Source of the DNA: Parachlamydia acanthamoebae
Lineage (GTDB): Bacteria; Chlamydiota; Chlamydiia; Chlamydiales; Parachlamydiaceae
Direction: 5' to 3'
NCBI RefSeq assembly: GCF_000875975.1
Contig: NZ_BAWW01000028.1
Location: 1 to 64,000 of the forward strand
DNA: 64,000 bases
In this document: in pieces, positions 54,299-63,273 of the stretch
Layout: each line of letters begins with the position of its first letter
Numbering within the stretch: the first letter of the stretch is position 1
The notes under the pieces: generated by a model
Seen by the model: the letters and a program-made list of their open reading frames with translations, nothing else
What the model was told of the DNA's origin: nothing
The model's database searches: none
Position numbers and translations under genes: made by a program

Positions 54299-55240
54299 AT
54301 GTGGTATAAAAATCTAAAAAAGATTTTGTGGATAGTGGTATTTTGTAGCTGTGCTTACGGAGCAGGACGATTATATTATTATTTCACGGATGGGTTTTCT
54401 CCCGGTAACATTGTCACGGAATTTTCTTATGATCCTCGTTGGAATATGCATGCTCTAGATGGTGAGGAGCAAGAAACTCTAGATCGCATTTTAAATCAAT
54501 CCTTTCATTACTTAGGCAAAGGATGTCAGTCTTATGTATTTGAAAGCGAAGACAAGGAGTTTGTTATAAAATTTTTCAAATACCAAAGATATAGACCAAA
54601 ACCTTGGCTGGAATGGTTTTCTTTTATCCCTTTCATCGATGAAATCAGACAGCAAAAAATTGAGAAAAAGCAAACAAAGTTGGAAAGAGTGTACGCGAGC
54701 TGGAAACTGAGCTTCGATCATTTGCAAAATGAGGGTGGATTAATTTATGCACACCTTAATGACAACCACGATCTAAAGCGATCCATGATTCTTTATGATA
54801 AAATAGGAACTAAACATTCCGTTAATTTGGACGGCATGCAGTTTCTCATTCAGAGAAAAGCGAACATGATTTGCACAGAGCTTGATTCTTTAATGGCTCA
54901 AGGTAAAATTGAAGAGAGTAAGCAGCTGTTAAGTGATTTAACGGAAATGATTCTATTTGAGCATGAAAGGGGATTTGTGGATGAAGACCATGCTCTAATG
55001 CAAAATACAGCTGTTCTGAATGGAAAGCCCATTCATGTGGATGTCGGGCTGTTTTCCCAAAGAGAAGATGTCAAAAATATTGTGACCTCCCATGACGAAT
55101 TATTTAAAAAGACTTTTAAATTTCGGGTCTGGCTCCAAAAACAGCATCCCGAATTAGCGAGCTATTTGGATCAAAAACTTTATGCTGTGATTGGAGAACC
55201 CTTTTTAAGTATGGAATTTGTCGAAGTCATTCATGGTTGA
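54299..55240 (+). CDS. membrane-anchored divergent kinase-like protein
   Basis: A protein of about 313 residues with one hydrophobic N-terminal helix (ILWIVVFCSCAYGAG) and then a domain with features of the protein-kinase fold: a glycine-rich loop with LGKGCQSYVFES, a strand VIKFFKY whose lysine would fit the ATP-binding Lys, and a late block GFVDED...MQNTAVLNGKPIHVDVGLF that could represent catalytic loop plus the metal-binding DxG. The HRD motif is absent and spacing is irregular, so it may be a pseudokinase or a relative of small-molecule kinases. I prefer ATG 54299, six bases behind GAGG, to 54287. The last ten bases overlap the converging gene. Confidence 0.6.
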   Translation: MWYKNLKKILWIVVFCSCAYGAGRLYYYFTDGFSPGNIVTEFSYDPRWNMHALDGEEQETLDRILNQSFHYLGKGCQSYVFESEDKEFVIKFFKYQRYRPKPWLEWFSFIPFIDEIRQQKIEKKQTKLERVYASWKLSFDHLQNEGGLIYAHLNDNHDLKRSMILYDKIGTKHSVNLDGMQFLIQRKANMICTELDSLMAQGKIEESKQLLSDLTEMILFEHERGFVDEDHALMQNTAVLNGKPIHVDVGLFSQREDVKNIVTSHDELFKKTFKFRVWLQKQHPELASYLDQKLYAVIGEPFLSMEFVEVIHG

Positions 55241-56178
55241 TTCTTAACGGCTAAAACAATTTTTCCTTCGGTATGCCCTGCTTTGACTTCCTCTTGAGCC
55301 TCTGCGGCTTTTTCTAGGGATAAAATGCTGATTTTGGGAGGGACAATTTTACCTTGATCAATCAATGTGGCAATCTTTTGAAGCTCCTGTCCGCTTGGGG
55401 TTCCAAAGGCGTAATCGGTGTGGATATGTTGAAAGACTGCAGGTTTTTCTACGATACTTATGAGGCGGCCATGTTTTTTGACTAGAGGATAGCATTCGTG
55501 TAAGGCATGTCCTCCGACTAGATCTAAAATGACATCCACTCCCTCGGGTTCCCATTCTTTTATCTTTTCTTGAACGTTATCTTTTTGATAATCAATGACT
55601 TTTTCTGCTCCTAACTTTTTAACGTAGGCATGATGTACTTGGCTAGCTGTTGTGTAAACAGTTGCTCCAGCGTGTTTGGCAAATTGGATGGCCATGCTTC
55701 CAACTCCACCGCTTCCTCCCACAATCAAGATGGTTTGGTTGGCCTTTAAGTTTCCTATGTCAAAAAGGCTTTGCCAGGCGGTTAAACCAACAAGAGGGAT
55801 TGCAGCTGCTTCAGCGAATGAAAGACTGCTTGGCATTAGCGCGACATGTTTTTCTTCAATGCTAATATATTCTGCATAAGTTCCTTCGTGCACTTCTGAC
55901 TTTCTGCAATAGGAAAAAATACGGTCTCCTTTTTTAAATTTTTTTGTTTTAGCTCCACATTCAACGACAATTCCAGATGCATCCCATCCTGGAATGTAGG
56001 GGAAGCGTGTTGGAAAGACTTTGGAGAGCAGGCCCTCTCGGATTTTCCAATCAACTGGGTTAACGGACGTGCATTGAATTTCCACCAAAATTTCATGTTC
56101 TTGTAACTGGGGTTTTGGAAATTCTCCAAATTTAAGTCTTTCTGCTCCTCCAAATCGCTCAACGATTATCGCTTTCAT
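55231..56178 (-). CDS. zinc-free MDR oxidoreductase (quinone oxidoreductase-like)
   Basis: A medium-chain dehydrogenase/reductase of 315 residues in the quinone reductase subfamily. It has the GroES-like N-terminal part (VEIQCTSVNPVDWKIREG, FPYIPGWDASGIV) and a Rossmann domain with VGGSGGVGSMAIQFAKHAGA. The zinc-binding cysteines of alcohol dehydrogenases are missing, as expected for this group. It would use NADPH to reduce quinones or enones, perhaps for detoxification. It lies 29 bases behind dps on the same strand and may share its transcript, which would suit an oxidative-stress role. Confidence 0.88.
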   Translation of the reverse strand: MKAIIVERFGGAERLKFGEFPKPQLQEHEILVEIQCTSVNPVDWKIREGLLSKVFPTRFPYIPGWDASGIVVECGAKTKKFKKGDRIFSYCRKSEVHEGTYAEYISIEEKHVALMPSSLSFAEAAAIPLVGLTAWQSLFDIGNLKANQTILIVGGSGGVGSMAIQFAKHAGATVYTTASQVHHAYVKKLGAEKVIDYQKDNVQEKIKEWEPEGVDVILDLVGGHALHECYPLVKKHGRLISIVEKPAVFQHIHTDYAFGTPSGQELQKIATLIDQGKIVPPKISILSLEKAAEAQEEVKAGHTEGKIVLAVKNQP

Positions 56179-56207
56179 GCTATCCTCGAAATGTGTGAGA
56201 TTAAATT

Positions 56208-56681
56208 TTAGGCTTCTTCAAAGTGACTTAACAACATCCAATGGTTTTTTTCGTGTGCACGTAGTCGTTGAATGAACATATCCGCAGTTCCTTCGTCTTG
56301 AAGAGTTTGAGATTCTTCAATTTTTTTGCGAATCGTTTTGATGAGTGAGGCATGATCATCAATGAGCATTTGCAACATTTCATCACCAGATAAGTCACCC
56401 TCTGCTTCAGATAAGGAGCCTAATTCAAGAAATTCTTTCATCGTGGCGGGGGATTTTCCATTGAGCATCCGGATTCTTTCGGCGATTTCATCCACAGCCT
56501 CGGCTAGTTCTTCATATTGATCTTCTAGCATCTTATGGAGGGAGTAAAAGCGTGGATCGACAACATTCCAATGAAAGTTTTGTGTTTTCAAATACAGGAT
56601 ATAGGTGTCAGCAAGTACTTGTGCAAGACTTTTACAAATGGGGCCCGAGTTGATTTGTTCTTTGACGCTTGATGTTTTCAT
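56208..56681 (-). CDS. dps: Dps-family ferritin-like protein
   Basis: A 157-residue four-helix protein that stores iron and protects DNA from oxidative damage. The ferroxidase residues at the inter-subunit site are visible (QNFHWNVVDPRFYSLHKMLEDQYEELAEAVDEIAERIR), with a further helix RLRAHEKNHWMLLSHF at the end. No extended DNA-binding lysine tail is present at the N-terminus (MKTSSVKEQINSG). It is the first gene of a probable unit with the MDR oxidoreductase. Confidence 0.93.
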   Translation of the reverse strand: MKTSSVKEQINSGPICKSLAQVLADTYILYLKTQNFHWNVVDPRFYSLHKMLEDQYEELAEAVDEIAERIRMLNGKSPATMKEFLELGSLSEAEGDLSGDEMLQMLIDDHASLIKTIRKKIEESQTLQDEGTADMFIQRLRAHEKNHWMLLSHFEEA

Positions 56682-56873
56682 GATATAACTCCAAGTTAGT
56701 TTAAAGTAGGTTGGGTAAGATTGTTGAATTTAATGTCACCGTAAAATTTTTGGTGAATTTGTGCAAATATTTATTTGGTATTTGTAGGGGTGTGAAATTT
56801 TAAATAGGTTAAAAGAAATCATTAAGTCTTTTATTTCTGATTAATTGAGTAGGCATGTGAATGATTATTTTAT

Positions 56874-56902
56874 TTCACAAAAAATATCGAATAGTCTATA
56901 AA
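56874..56902 (+). promoter_or_regulatory. candidate promoter of tRNA-Leu
   Basis: TTCACA (56874-56879) and TATAAA (56897-56902) are 17 bases apart and end 13 bases before the mature tRNA, the usual distance. Confidence 0.65.
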
Positions 56903-56915
56903 GCTTACTTAACTT

Positions 56916-56999
56916 GCGGCCATGGCGGAATTGGTAGACGCGCTAGATTCAGGTTCTAGTCGGGGCAACTCGGTGGATGTTCGAGTCATCTTGGCCGCA
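56916..56999 (+). tRNA. tRNA-Leu (anticodon CAG)
   Basis: A class II tRNA of 84 bases. The acceptor stem is GCGGCCA with TGGCCGC; the D arm contains GGTAGACGC; the anticodon stem CTAGA/TCTAG encloses TTCAGGT with anticodon CAG (codon CUG); a long variable arm follows, and the T loop is TTCGAGT. The CCA end is not encoded, so CCA-adding enzyme must finish it. The next gene begins only 14 bases downstream. Confidence 0.95.
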
Positions 57000-57013
57000 C
57001 TTTTTATCAGCTC

Positions 57014-57646
57014 ATGAGAGATATGTCGAATGCTGCGCTAATTGCAAATGGAGAAATTGTCGATCTAGCATGGACTTCTATGCAATTAAGGCGCTTTTCT
57101 TTTTTAGCAGCTGTGGATGGTGGGCTTAATCATTGTCTTAACATGCAGCTTGTACCCGATCTTCTCATTGGGGATCTCGATTCCGTTCTTCCAGAAGCTC
57201 TTCAGGCTTATGCTTCCGTACCTATTTGTAAATTCCCGGTCCTTAAAGATGACACTGATCTTGCTCTCGCCGTTCAAATTCTTTTGCAAAAAGGGTTTGA
57301 ATCGATTACGGTCTTTGGAGGGACTGGGAACCGCTTAGATCACACCTTGAGCAATATCTATTTGATGTCTCGCTATCCTTTGCATGTTAAAATGCAGTCC
57401 AAGTTTGAAAGCGCCTTTTTTTTAAAAGAAAATGAACGGTTGCAAACTTTTTCAGGGCAAACGATTTCACTGATTCCTTTTAATGGTTCTGTTCAACAGG
57501 TTTCGACTAAAGGATTGTTGTGGGATCTCCATCAGCAAACACTCGATTTTTCTTTTTTAAGCCAGTCAAATAGTTGCATCGGTAGCTCTGTTGAAATTAC
57601 ATTTGTACAGGGAAGCTTACTTTGTTGTTTACAAAATCCGGGCTAA
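57014..57646 (+). CDS. thiamin pyrophosphokinase
   Basis: It converts thiamin and ATP to thiamin pyrophosphate. The 210 residues show the family pattern: ANGEI near the start, AVDGGLNHCL, PDLLIGDLDSV, KDDTDLALAVQILL and GGTGNRLDHTLSNIYLM. The C-terminal domain is less conserved, as usual. The start may be 57014 or 57023; neither has a strong ribosome binding site. It lies 14 bases behind the tRNA-Leu and seems to share its promoter, so tRNA 3' processing would generate the mRNA's 5' end. Confidence 0.9.
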   Translation: MRDMSNAALIANGEIVDLAWTSMQLRRFSFLAAVDGGLNHCLNMQLVPDLLIGDLDSVLPEALQAYASVPICKFPVLKDDTDLALAVQILLQKGFESITVFGGTGNRLDHTLSNIYLMSRYPLHVKMQSKFESAFFLKENERLQTFSGQTISLIPFNGSVQQVSTKGLLWDLHQQTLDFSFLSQSNSCIGSSVEITFVQGSLLCCLQNPG

Positions 57647-57668
57647 GTCAGCGCTGATTTAAGAGCCC
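57640..57668 (+). terminator. weak hairpin at the end of the thiamin pyrophosphokinase gene
   Basis: GGGCT and AGCCC pair around an inner palindrome TCAGCGCTGA. There is no T tract, and it overlaps the stop codon, so its role is unsure. Confidence 0.35.
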
Positions 57669-57842
57669 TGTGCTATCTGGAATTTCTTTTTGATTTATCT
57701 CTTGAATTCTTATCTAAAATGCTTTAATTTTGTCTATTTGAAGTCATTCTTTTGAATTAATTGAATCCAAGTAAATTTGATTTCAAAAGGATGCAATTAA
57801 TTCTAATACCTAACCTTTTTTCAGAATAAAGTAGATATTTGC

Positions 57843-59651
57843 ATGTATACATATGATCGCAAGAAAATACGAAACTTTTCCATTATTGCCCATATTGATC
57901 ATGGGAAATCCACTTTGGCGGATCGCCTTTTAGAGCTTACCCACACGGTTGAAGCACGCGATATGCAAGAGCAGTTGCTTGACGATATGGATTTAGAGCG
58001 TGAGCGCGGGATTACAATTAAGGCTCATCCAGTCACAATGCATTACCTAGCTAAAGATGGTGAAACCTATCAAATCAATCTGATTGATACTCCTGGACAC
58101 GTTGATTTTTCTTATGAAGTTTCTCGTTCCTTAGCAGCCTGTGAAGGAGCCCTCTTGGTTGTAGATGCAGGTCAAGGTGTGCAGGCGCAAACTTTAGCGA
58201 ATGTGCATCTTGCCATTGAACGCAATTTGGAAATTGTTCCGGTTATTAATAAGATTGACTTGCCGACAGCCAATGTGGAAGAAGTGAGAAAGCAGATTGA
58301 AGATGTGATTGGGATTGATGCTTCCGAAGCCATTTGCTGTTCTGCTAAATCGGGAATTGGTATTGACGGTATTTTAGAAGACATTTTGCAAAAAATTCCA
58401 GCCCCTCAAGAACCTCAAGATGATGTATTACGCGCACTTGTATTTGATTCACACTATGACAACTATCGCGGTGTGATGGTTTATGTGCGCATTATGAGCG
58501 GAGAGATCAAAAAAGGCTCACTCATTAAAATGATGGCGAATGATCGCACATTTGAGGTTTTAGAAGTGGGTGTATTTGCTCCTAATGAACGTCCTGTATC
58601 GGAGTTGCGTGCCGGTGAGGTGGGTTACATCGTGGCAAATATTAAGAAAACATCAGATGTGAAAGTCGGTGACACGATTACTCTGCAAAAATATCCTGCA
58701 GCAGAGGCTCTTCCAGGATTTAGACATATTTCACCAGTGGTTTTTGCCGGTATTTACCCGATTGATTCGACCGATTTTGAAGCCTTACGCGATGCTTTGA
58801 CCAAGCTTCAGCTCAATGATACAGCTTTGCATATCGAGCAAGAAAGCAGCTTGGCTTTGGGATTTGGATTTCGTTGTGGATTTTTAGGGCTTTTGCACTT
58901 AGAAATTATCTTTGAAAGAATCCAACGAGAATTTGATCTCGATGTGATTTCCACAGCTCCTAGCGTGATCTATCGCTTTTTACTTTCTGATGGGCAAGTC
59001 TTGCAAATTGATAACCCTGCCCACTATCCCGATCCGACGTTTATTGATACGGTCGAAGAGCCATGGGTCAAGTGCCATATTATTATCCCTTCTGATTATT
59101 TAGGTGCGATAATGAGTCTCGGAATGGATAAACGGGGAAATTGTGTTAAAACCGAAACGTTAGATTCTAAACGCTTGCTCTTGACCTACCGCTTTCCCTT
59201 AAACGAAATTATTACAGATTTCAATGACAAGTTGAAGTCGATTACCAGAGGCTATGGTTCGTTTGATTATGAATTTGATAGCTACGAGCCAAGCGATATT
59301 ATTAAGTTAGAGATCCGTGTAAACGAAGAACCTGTTGATGCATTTTCTTGTTTGGTTCACCGCACTAAAGCTGAAAGCAAAGGGCGTGCCATTTGCGAAA
59401 AGCTTGTAGAAGTTATTCCTCAACAACTTTTTAAAGTGCCTATTCAAGCCGCGATTGGAGGAAAAGTTGTCGCACGGGAAACAATTAAGGCTATGTCGAA
59501 AAACGTGACAGCTAAGTGTTACGGAGGGGATATTTCCCGTAAGCGAAAACTTTGGGAAAAACAAAAGAAAGGAAAAAAACGGATGAAAGAGATTGGGAAA
59601 GTGAATATTCCCCAAAGTGCTTTCATGGAAGTTTTAAAAGCAGGTGGATAA
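57843..59651 (+). CDS. lepA: elongation factor 4 (LepA)
   Basis: A 602-residue ribosome-associated GTPase that assists translation or ribosome assembly under stress. G motifs are G1 HIDHGKST, G3 DTPGHVDF and G4 NKID; the back-translocation domain ends with [33 protein letters not shown], the LepA-specific C-terminal signature. Length is typical. It stands alone, 196 bases behind the thiamin pyrophosphokinase gene; no clear ribosome binding site precedes the ATG. Confidence 0.97.
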   Translation: MYTYDRKKIRNFSIIAHIDHGKSTLADRLLELTHTVEARDMQEQLLDDMDLERERGITIKAHPVTMHYLAKDGETYQINLIDTPGHVDFSYEVSRSLAACEGALLVVDAGQGVQAQTLANVHLAIERNLEIVPVINKIDLPTANVEEVRKQIEDVIGIDASEAICCSAKSGIGIDGILEDILQKIPAPQEPQDDVLRALVFDSHYDNYRGVMVYVRIMSGEIKKGSLIKMMANDRTFEVLEVGVFAPNERPVSELRAGEVGYIVANIKKTSDVKVGDTITLQKYPAAEALPGFRHISPVVFAGIYPIDSTDFEALRDALTKLQLNDTALHIEQESSLALGFGFRCGFLGLLHLEIIFERIQREFDLDVISTAPSVIYRFLLSDGQVLQIDNPAHYPDPTFIDTVEEPWVKCHIIIPSDYLGAIMSLGMDKRGNCVKTETLDSKRLLLTYRFPLNEIITDFNDKLKSITRGYGSFDYEFDSYEPSDIIKLEIRVNEEPVDAFSCLVHRTKAESKGRAICEKLVEVIPQQLFKVPIQAAIGGKVVARETIKAMSKNVTAKCYGGDISRKRKLWEKQKKGKKRMKEIGKVNIPQSAFMEVLKAGG

Positions 59652-59776
59652 AGATGATAAAAATGGATATGGCTAAATCTCGATGACTTTGTCGGATTAA
59701 TGGGAACGAGATTAGCGATTTCCTAGACTGATTAACATGAACAAAATCTATGCTTCAAATCTGCTTTCAGGTATGT

Positions 59777-59805
59777 TTGCAAAAATTATGTATTCTAATG
59801 ATAAA
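59777..59805 (+). promoter_or_regulatory. candidate promoter of uppS-cdsA-cmk
   Basis: TTGCAA (59777-59782) and GATAAA (59800-59805) at 17 bases. Transcription would begin near 59812, so the first ATG (59811) could not be used, which supports a later uppS start. Confidence 0.4.
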
Positions 59806-59810
59806 ACCAT

Positions 59811-60602
59811 ATGTTTAGTGAATTTATGTTAAGCTCAAATGCCATGTTCTCTCCATTGACTTCAGACACCATTTATCAAGCGGACGATTTAGTTTCCTAC
59901 GATCGTTCTATTACCCCTCGACATGTTGCGATTATTCCAGATGGAAATAGACGATGGGCAAAAAAACAACAAGCATCAGCCAAAGTTGGGCACCGAGAAG
60001 GTGCAGATAACTTAATTGAAATTGTTAAAGCTTGTAAGGAGTTGGGCGTTCAAGTTGTCACGTTTTATGCTTTTTCGACAGAAAATTGGGCTAGGCCACA
60101 AGAAGAAGTGCAAGCCTTGATGTGGTTATTAGATGTCTATCTTGTCGAACAAAGGGAAACCATGTTACAAGAAGGAATCTGTTTTGATACGATTGGAGAT
60201 TTGTCAAAAATTCCTGCAAATGTCGCTGAAACGATTGCGGAAACGAAGCGATTCACGAAACAATGCGATCAAATTCGGATGGTTCTTGCGGTGAATTATG
60301 GGGGACGAGATGATATCTGTCGAGCTGTTAATCAAATAGTAGATGACTGCATGCAACAGAGGGGAACGCCAGAAAAGATTACGGAAGAGGCAATTGCAAA
60401 GTGTTTGGATACGGCAGATATCGGAGACCCAGATTTACTTATTCGGACAAGTGGCGAATGGCGGATTAGTAATTTTTTGTTATGGCAAATTTCTTACGCA
60501 GAGGTTTATGTGACGGATGTTTTATGGCCAGATTTTACCCCTGCCCATTTGTTAGAAGCATTGTATGATTTCCAAAAAAGGAAGCGGAGGCTAGGGGGAT
60601 GA
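59811..60602 (+). CDS. uppS: undecaprenyl pyrophosphate synthase
   Basis: The cis-prenyltransferase that makes the C55 lipid carrier for peptidoglycan and related glycans. The motifs IIPDGNRRWAKKQ with the catalytic Asp, FYAFSTENWARP, and RTSGEWRISNFLLWQISYAEVYVTDVLWPDF are complete. The first ATG gives 263 residues, but in-frame ATGs at 59826 and 59841 (253 residues, closer to the usual length) are plausible; a promoter-like pair immediately upstream argues for one of these. Its stop overlaps the cdsA start by four bases. The run uppS-cdsA-cmk matches CT450-CT452 of C. trachomatis. Confidence 0.95.
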   Translation: MFSEFMLSSNAMFSPLTSDTIYQADDLVSYDRSITPRHVAIIPDGNRRWAKKQQASAKVGHREGADNLIEIVKACKELGVQVVTFYAFSTENWARPQEEVQALMWLLDVYLVEQRETMLQEGICFDTIGDLSKIPANVAETIAETKRFTKQCDQIRMVLAVNYGGRDDICRAVNQIVDDCMQQRGTPEKITEEAIAKCLDTADIGDPDLLIRTSGEWRISNFLLWQISYAEVYVTDVLWPDFTPAHLLEALYDFQKRKRRLGG

Positions 60603-61453
60603 TGACGCAACATTTAAAATATCGATTGATCTATAGCGCATTAGCCGCAACCATTCTTATTTTTTTAATTTCCTTTTCTCAATACTCATTCTTTCGACCT
60701 CTTTTTTCATTAGCTGTGTCTGCTATTGTCGGTGCGGCAGTTTGGGAATATTATCAGATGGCAAAAGCTAAGGGGTTTCAGCCATTAGCGACTGTTGGAA
60801 TCGTGTTTTCCGTCCTGTATGTTTATGCTGTGTTTCTAAGCACCCAAATGCAAGATGCGCAAGTCGTGCCAGAGATAACTCTTGGTATCGCTCTCTTAAC
60901 ATTTTTTATTTACAGTTTTTATGGAGGGGCCTCTCCATTTGTCAATCTAGCGATTACCCTTTTTGGAATTGCTTACTTGGCCATTCCGCTAAGCTATACC
61001 CTCTCCATTAATTATTTTCCTTTTAATGGGGCAGAAGATGGTCGTTGGTGGTTATTTTATTTACTGCTTGTGGCGAAATCGACTGATACGGGTGCCTTTT
61101 TTACCGGAAGATTAATGGGTAAACGTCGTATGGTTCCCTACATTAGCCCAAAAAAAACGTGGGAAGGTGCATGGGGTGGCGTTTTAACGTCAGTTGCTGT
61201 TAGTGTCATTTTTTATCTGGGTATTCATCTTTTTTCTAAGCCTCCCATTCATTTATCCTTTTGGGAAAGCATTTGGTTAGCGGGTTTGATTTCTGTTGTT
61301 GCTCAAATTGGGGATTTAGCCGAGTCTTTGTTGAAACGGGATGCAGGGATTAAAGATAGCAACCAACTTCCAGGATTAGGGGGAGTGCTTGATATTGTTG
61401 ATTCACTTATTTTCACGCTTCCTCTTCTGTATATTTTTCTTAAAATTCATTGA
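60599..61453 (+). CDS. cdsA: phosphatidate cytidylyltransferase
   Basis: It makes CDP-diacylglycerol from CTP and phosphatidate, the branch point of phospholipid synthesis. The 284 residues hold about eight membrane helices. The C-terminal signature includes ISPKKTWEGAWGG and GDLAESLLKRDAGIKDSNQLPGLGGVLDIVDS with the metal-binding aspartates. It is coupled to uppS by the ATGA overlap and followed by cmk after nine bases. Confidence 0.96.
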   Translation: MMTQHLKYRLIYSALAATILIFLISFSQYSFFRPLFSLAVSAIVGAAVWEYYQMAKAKGFQPLATVGIVFSVLYVYAVFLSTQMQDAQVVPEITLGIALLTFFIYSFYGGASPFVNLAITLFGIAYLAIPLSYTLSINYFPFNGAEDGRWWLFYLLLVAKSTDTGAFFTGRLMGKRRMVPYISPKKTWEGAWGGVLTSVAVSVIFYLGIHLFSKPPIHLSFWESIWLAGLISVVAQIGDLAESLLKRDAGIKDSNQLPGLGGVLDIVDSLIFTLPLLYIFLKIH

Positions 61454-61462
61454 GAGATCACT

Positions 61463-62155
61463 ATGATAATTACAATCGATGGTCCCATCGCGACAGGGAA
61501 AAGTACAATAGCCAAAACATTAGCTGAAGAGATCGGGTATATTTATTTTGATACGGGTGCAATGTATCGGTGCTTGACATACGCATATTTGAAAGAAAAG
61601 ATTGATTTGGATCAGCCTGAAGAGGTAACTGCTTTTTTAGATCGTTTCCAGTTTGATGTCAAAATTCGGCATCGGGAACGTTTTTACTATGTGGGCGAGG
61701 AAGATGTGACAGATCAGATTCGAGGAAGTGAAGTGACAGAAGCTGTTTCGATAGTTTCAGCTGTTCCAGAAGTTCGAGAAAGACTCGTGAACATCCAGCG
61801 AGAATTAGCGATTGGTGTCAATGCTGTTTTTGAGGGTCGTGATATGGGAACTGTGGTTTTCCCTGATGCCAAGATTAAGATTTTTTTGGTGGGAGATCCG
61901 GAAATCAGAGCACGACGTCGCTATGAAGAGGTGCGAAAAAAATATCCGAAAGATACGGAAGGTTTAACACTTCAGAAAGTTCTAGAGGACATTAACGAGC
62001 GCGATCGAAAAGATACCACGCGCGCAATTTCTCCATTAAAGCAGCCGGAAGGAGCGTGTGTTATTGACACATCTAATTTAACGGTTGATGAAATTGTGTT
62101 TAAAATACTGGAATTTAAAGATTCATTGCGGACTCATATCCCTCCCACGGAATAA
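61463..62155 (+). CDS. cmk: cytidylate kinase
   Basis: It phosphorylates CMP and dCMP (230 residues). The P-loop is DGPIATGKSTIAK; the NMP-binding part has FDTGAMYRCLTYA and the CMP-specific insert; FEGRDMGTVVFPDAKIKIFL and RDRKDTTRAISPL follow. It recycles the CMP released in phospholipid and lipid A synthesis. In Chlamydiaceae plsC follows cmk; here a convergent binding-protein gene does. Confidence 0.95.
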   Translation: MIITIDGPIATGKSTIAKTLAEEIGYIYFDTGAMYRCLTYAYLKEKIDLDQPEEVTAFLDRFQFDVKIRHRERFYYVGEEDVTDQIRGSEVTEAVSIVSAVPEVRERLVNIQRELAIGVNAVFEGRDMGTVVFPDAKIKIFLVGDPEIRARRRYEEVRKKYPKDTEGLTLQKVLEDINERDRKDTTRAISPLKQPEGACVIDTSNLTVDEIVFKILEFKDSLRTHIPPTE

Positions 62156-62160
62156 CGTTT

Positions 62161-62198
62161 TTTGAGGAGTTAGGTTTAGTTTAGCTTGACTCCTCAAA
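62161..62198. terminator. 10-bp hairpin between cmk and the convergent gene
   Basis: TTTGAGGAGT (62161-62170) and ACTCCTCAAA (62189-62198) are perfect complements with an 18-base loop and a short T run behind. It overlaps the last bases of the minus-strand gene and probably serves both sides. Confidence 0.65.
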
Positions 62199-63009
62199 TT
62201 TGAGCCAGCCCCCATTTTGTCAAAAGTTTTTGATATTCCCCGTTTTCTTTTATCTTTTTGAGACCTTCATTAAAGTGTGTGAGCAGATACGTTTGTGCAA
62301 CGCCATGCTTTGAGATTAGCCTGAGCCCTTCATTTGTCAAGGGAGGAGGAATAATCTTGAGTTGACCCGCATAATACCCATGGGTATGATTATAAGCAGT
62401 CAGCAGATCTGTGATCACACCGTCGATTTTGTCTTGTAAAAGCTGATCGAAAGCGACTGTGATTTGATCATAAGGTGCAATCATCGAAGGATACTGAGCA
62501 ATATTGAAAACTAAAGAACTGCTTCTTTGAACGCCGACAATTTTTCCTTCCATATCCACCAGAGATTTTGCCGGGGAATCTTGATTCACAACGAGGACAG
62601 GTCCTACTAAGAAAAAGGGATCGGAAAATTCATACTTTTGTCGATTCAATTGGTTTGGCATCAAAGAAGACAAAACCGCATCGTAATCCCCTCTTTCCAA
62701 GTTTTCGAACAAGGTATGTGAACGGACATCAGAAATTTCAAAATGAAAGCCACTAGTTTTTGCGATAGCGAGCAGGAGTTCATTTGTAAAAGCGACCATG
62801 TTTTTTTCTTTTCCTTGCAATTGCAATGGATACCAGGATGTATCCCTCCCAATTCGGAAAACTTTATATTCGAGAGAGCGAGGATTCGGGCTTCCGCTGA
62901 AAAAAAAGAACCAGGCCAATCCAACTAAAACCGCGACAAATGCTAAAAATTTCCCCAGGGTTGGTTTAATTTCGGGAAGAGGGGAATTAAAGAACTTTAA
63001 TCGTTTCAT
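62194..63009 (-). CDS. family 3 solute-binding protein (amino-acid ABC transporter, FliY-like)
   Basis: A 271-residue periplasmic binding protein: RIGRDTSWYPLQ at the first strand, ELLLAIAKTSGFHFEI, FENLERGDYDAVLSSLMPN, KYEFSDPFFLVGPVLVV and the hinge MEGKIVGVQRSSS all fit the amino-acid (glutamine/arginine) group. The N-terminus has one hydrophobic helix (LAFVAVLVGLAWFFFF) followed by SGSPNP, with no cysteine, so it is probably membrane-anchored or cleaved, not a lipoprotein. No permease or ATPase gene adjoins it. In C. trachomatis the fliY-like gene CT486 neighbours hemH (CT485), matching this place. Confidence 0.88.
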   Translation of the reverse strand: MKRLKFFNSPLPEIKPTLGKFLAFVAVLVGLAWFFFFSGSPNPRSLEYKVFRIGRDTSWYPLQLQGKEKNMVAFTNELLLAIAKTSGFHFEISDVRSHTLFENLERGDYDAVLSSLMPNQLNRQKYEFSDPFFLVGPVLVVNQDSPAKSLVDMEGKIVGVQRSSSLVFNIAQYPSMIAPYDQITVAFDQLLQDKIDGVITDLLTAYNHTHGYYAGQLKIIPPPLTNEGLRLISKHGVAQTYLLTHFNEGLKKIKENGEYQKLLTKWGLAQI

Positions 63010-63273
63010 AATTTGAAAAACTTATCTTTAGTTGTTCGTGTAGAGTACTAATATAAAATTTTTCAAATAAAAAAACAAAGAAATTTTATCTTAAAAATCA
63101 TTCTTGTCCCTCTTTAAAACAATTATTCTGCTTGTTTACAAATCTAAAAAAAAACAAAATAGACCTCTTTTTGGCAAATGTTCTGCCAAGATTTATCCGA
63201 ACTTGAACAGCTAAAACTGGAAAAGGGGCTTAACCTCTTATTGCGGTAGCATACGATTAGATAAAGGTGGATG

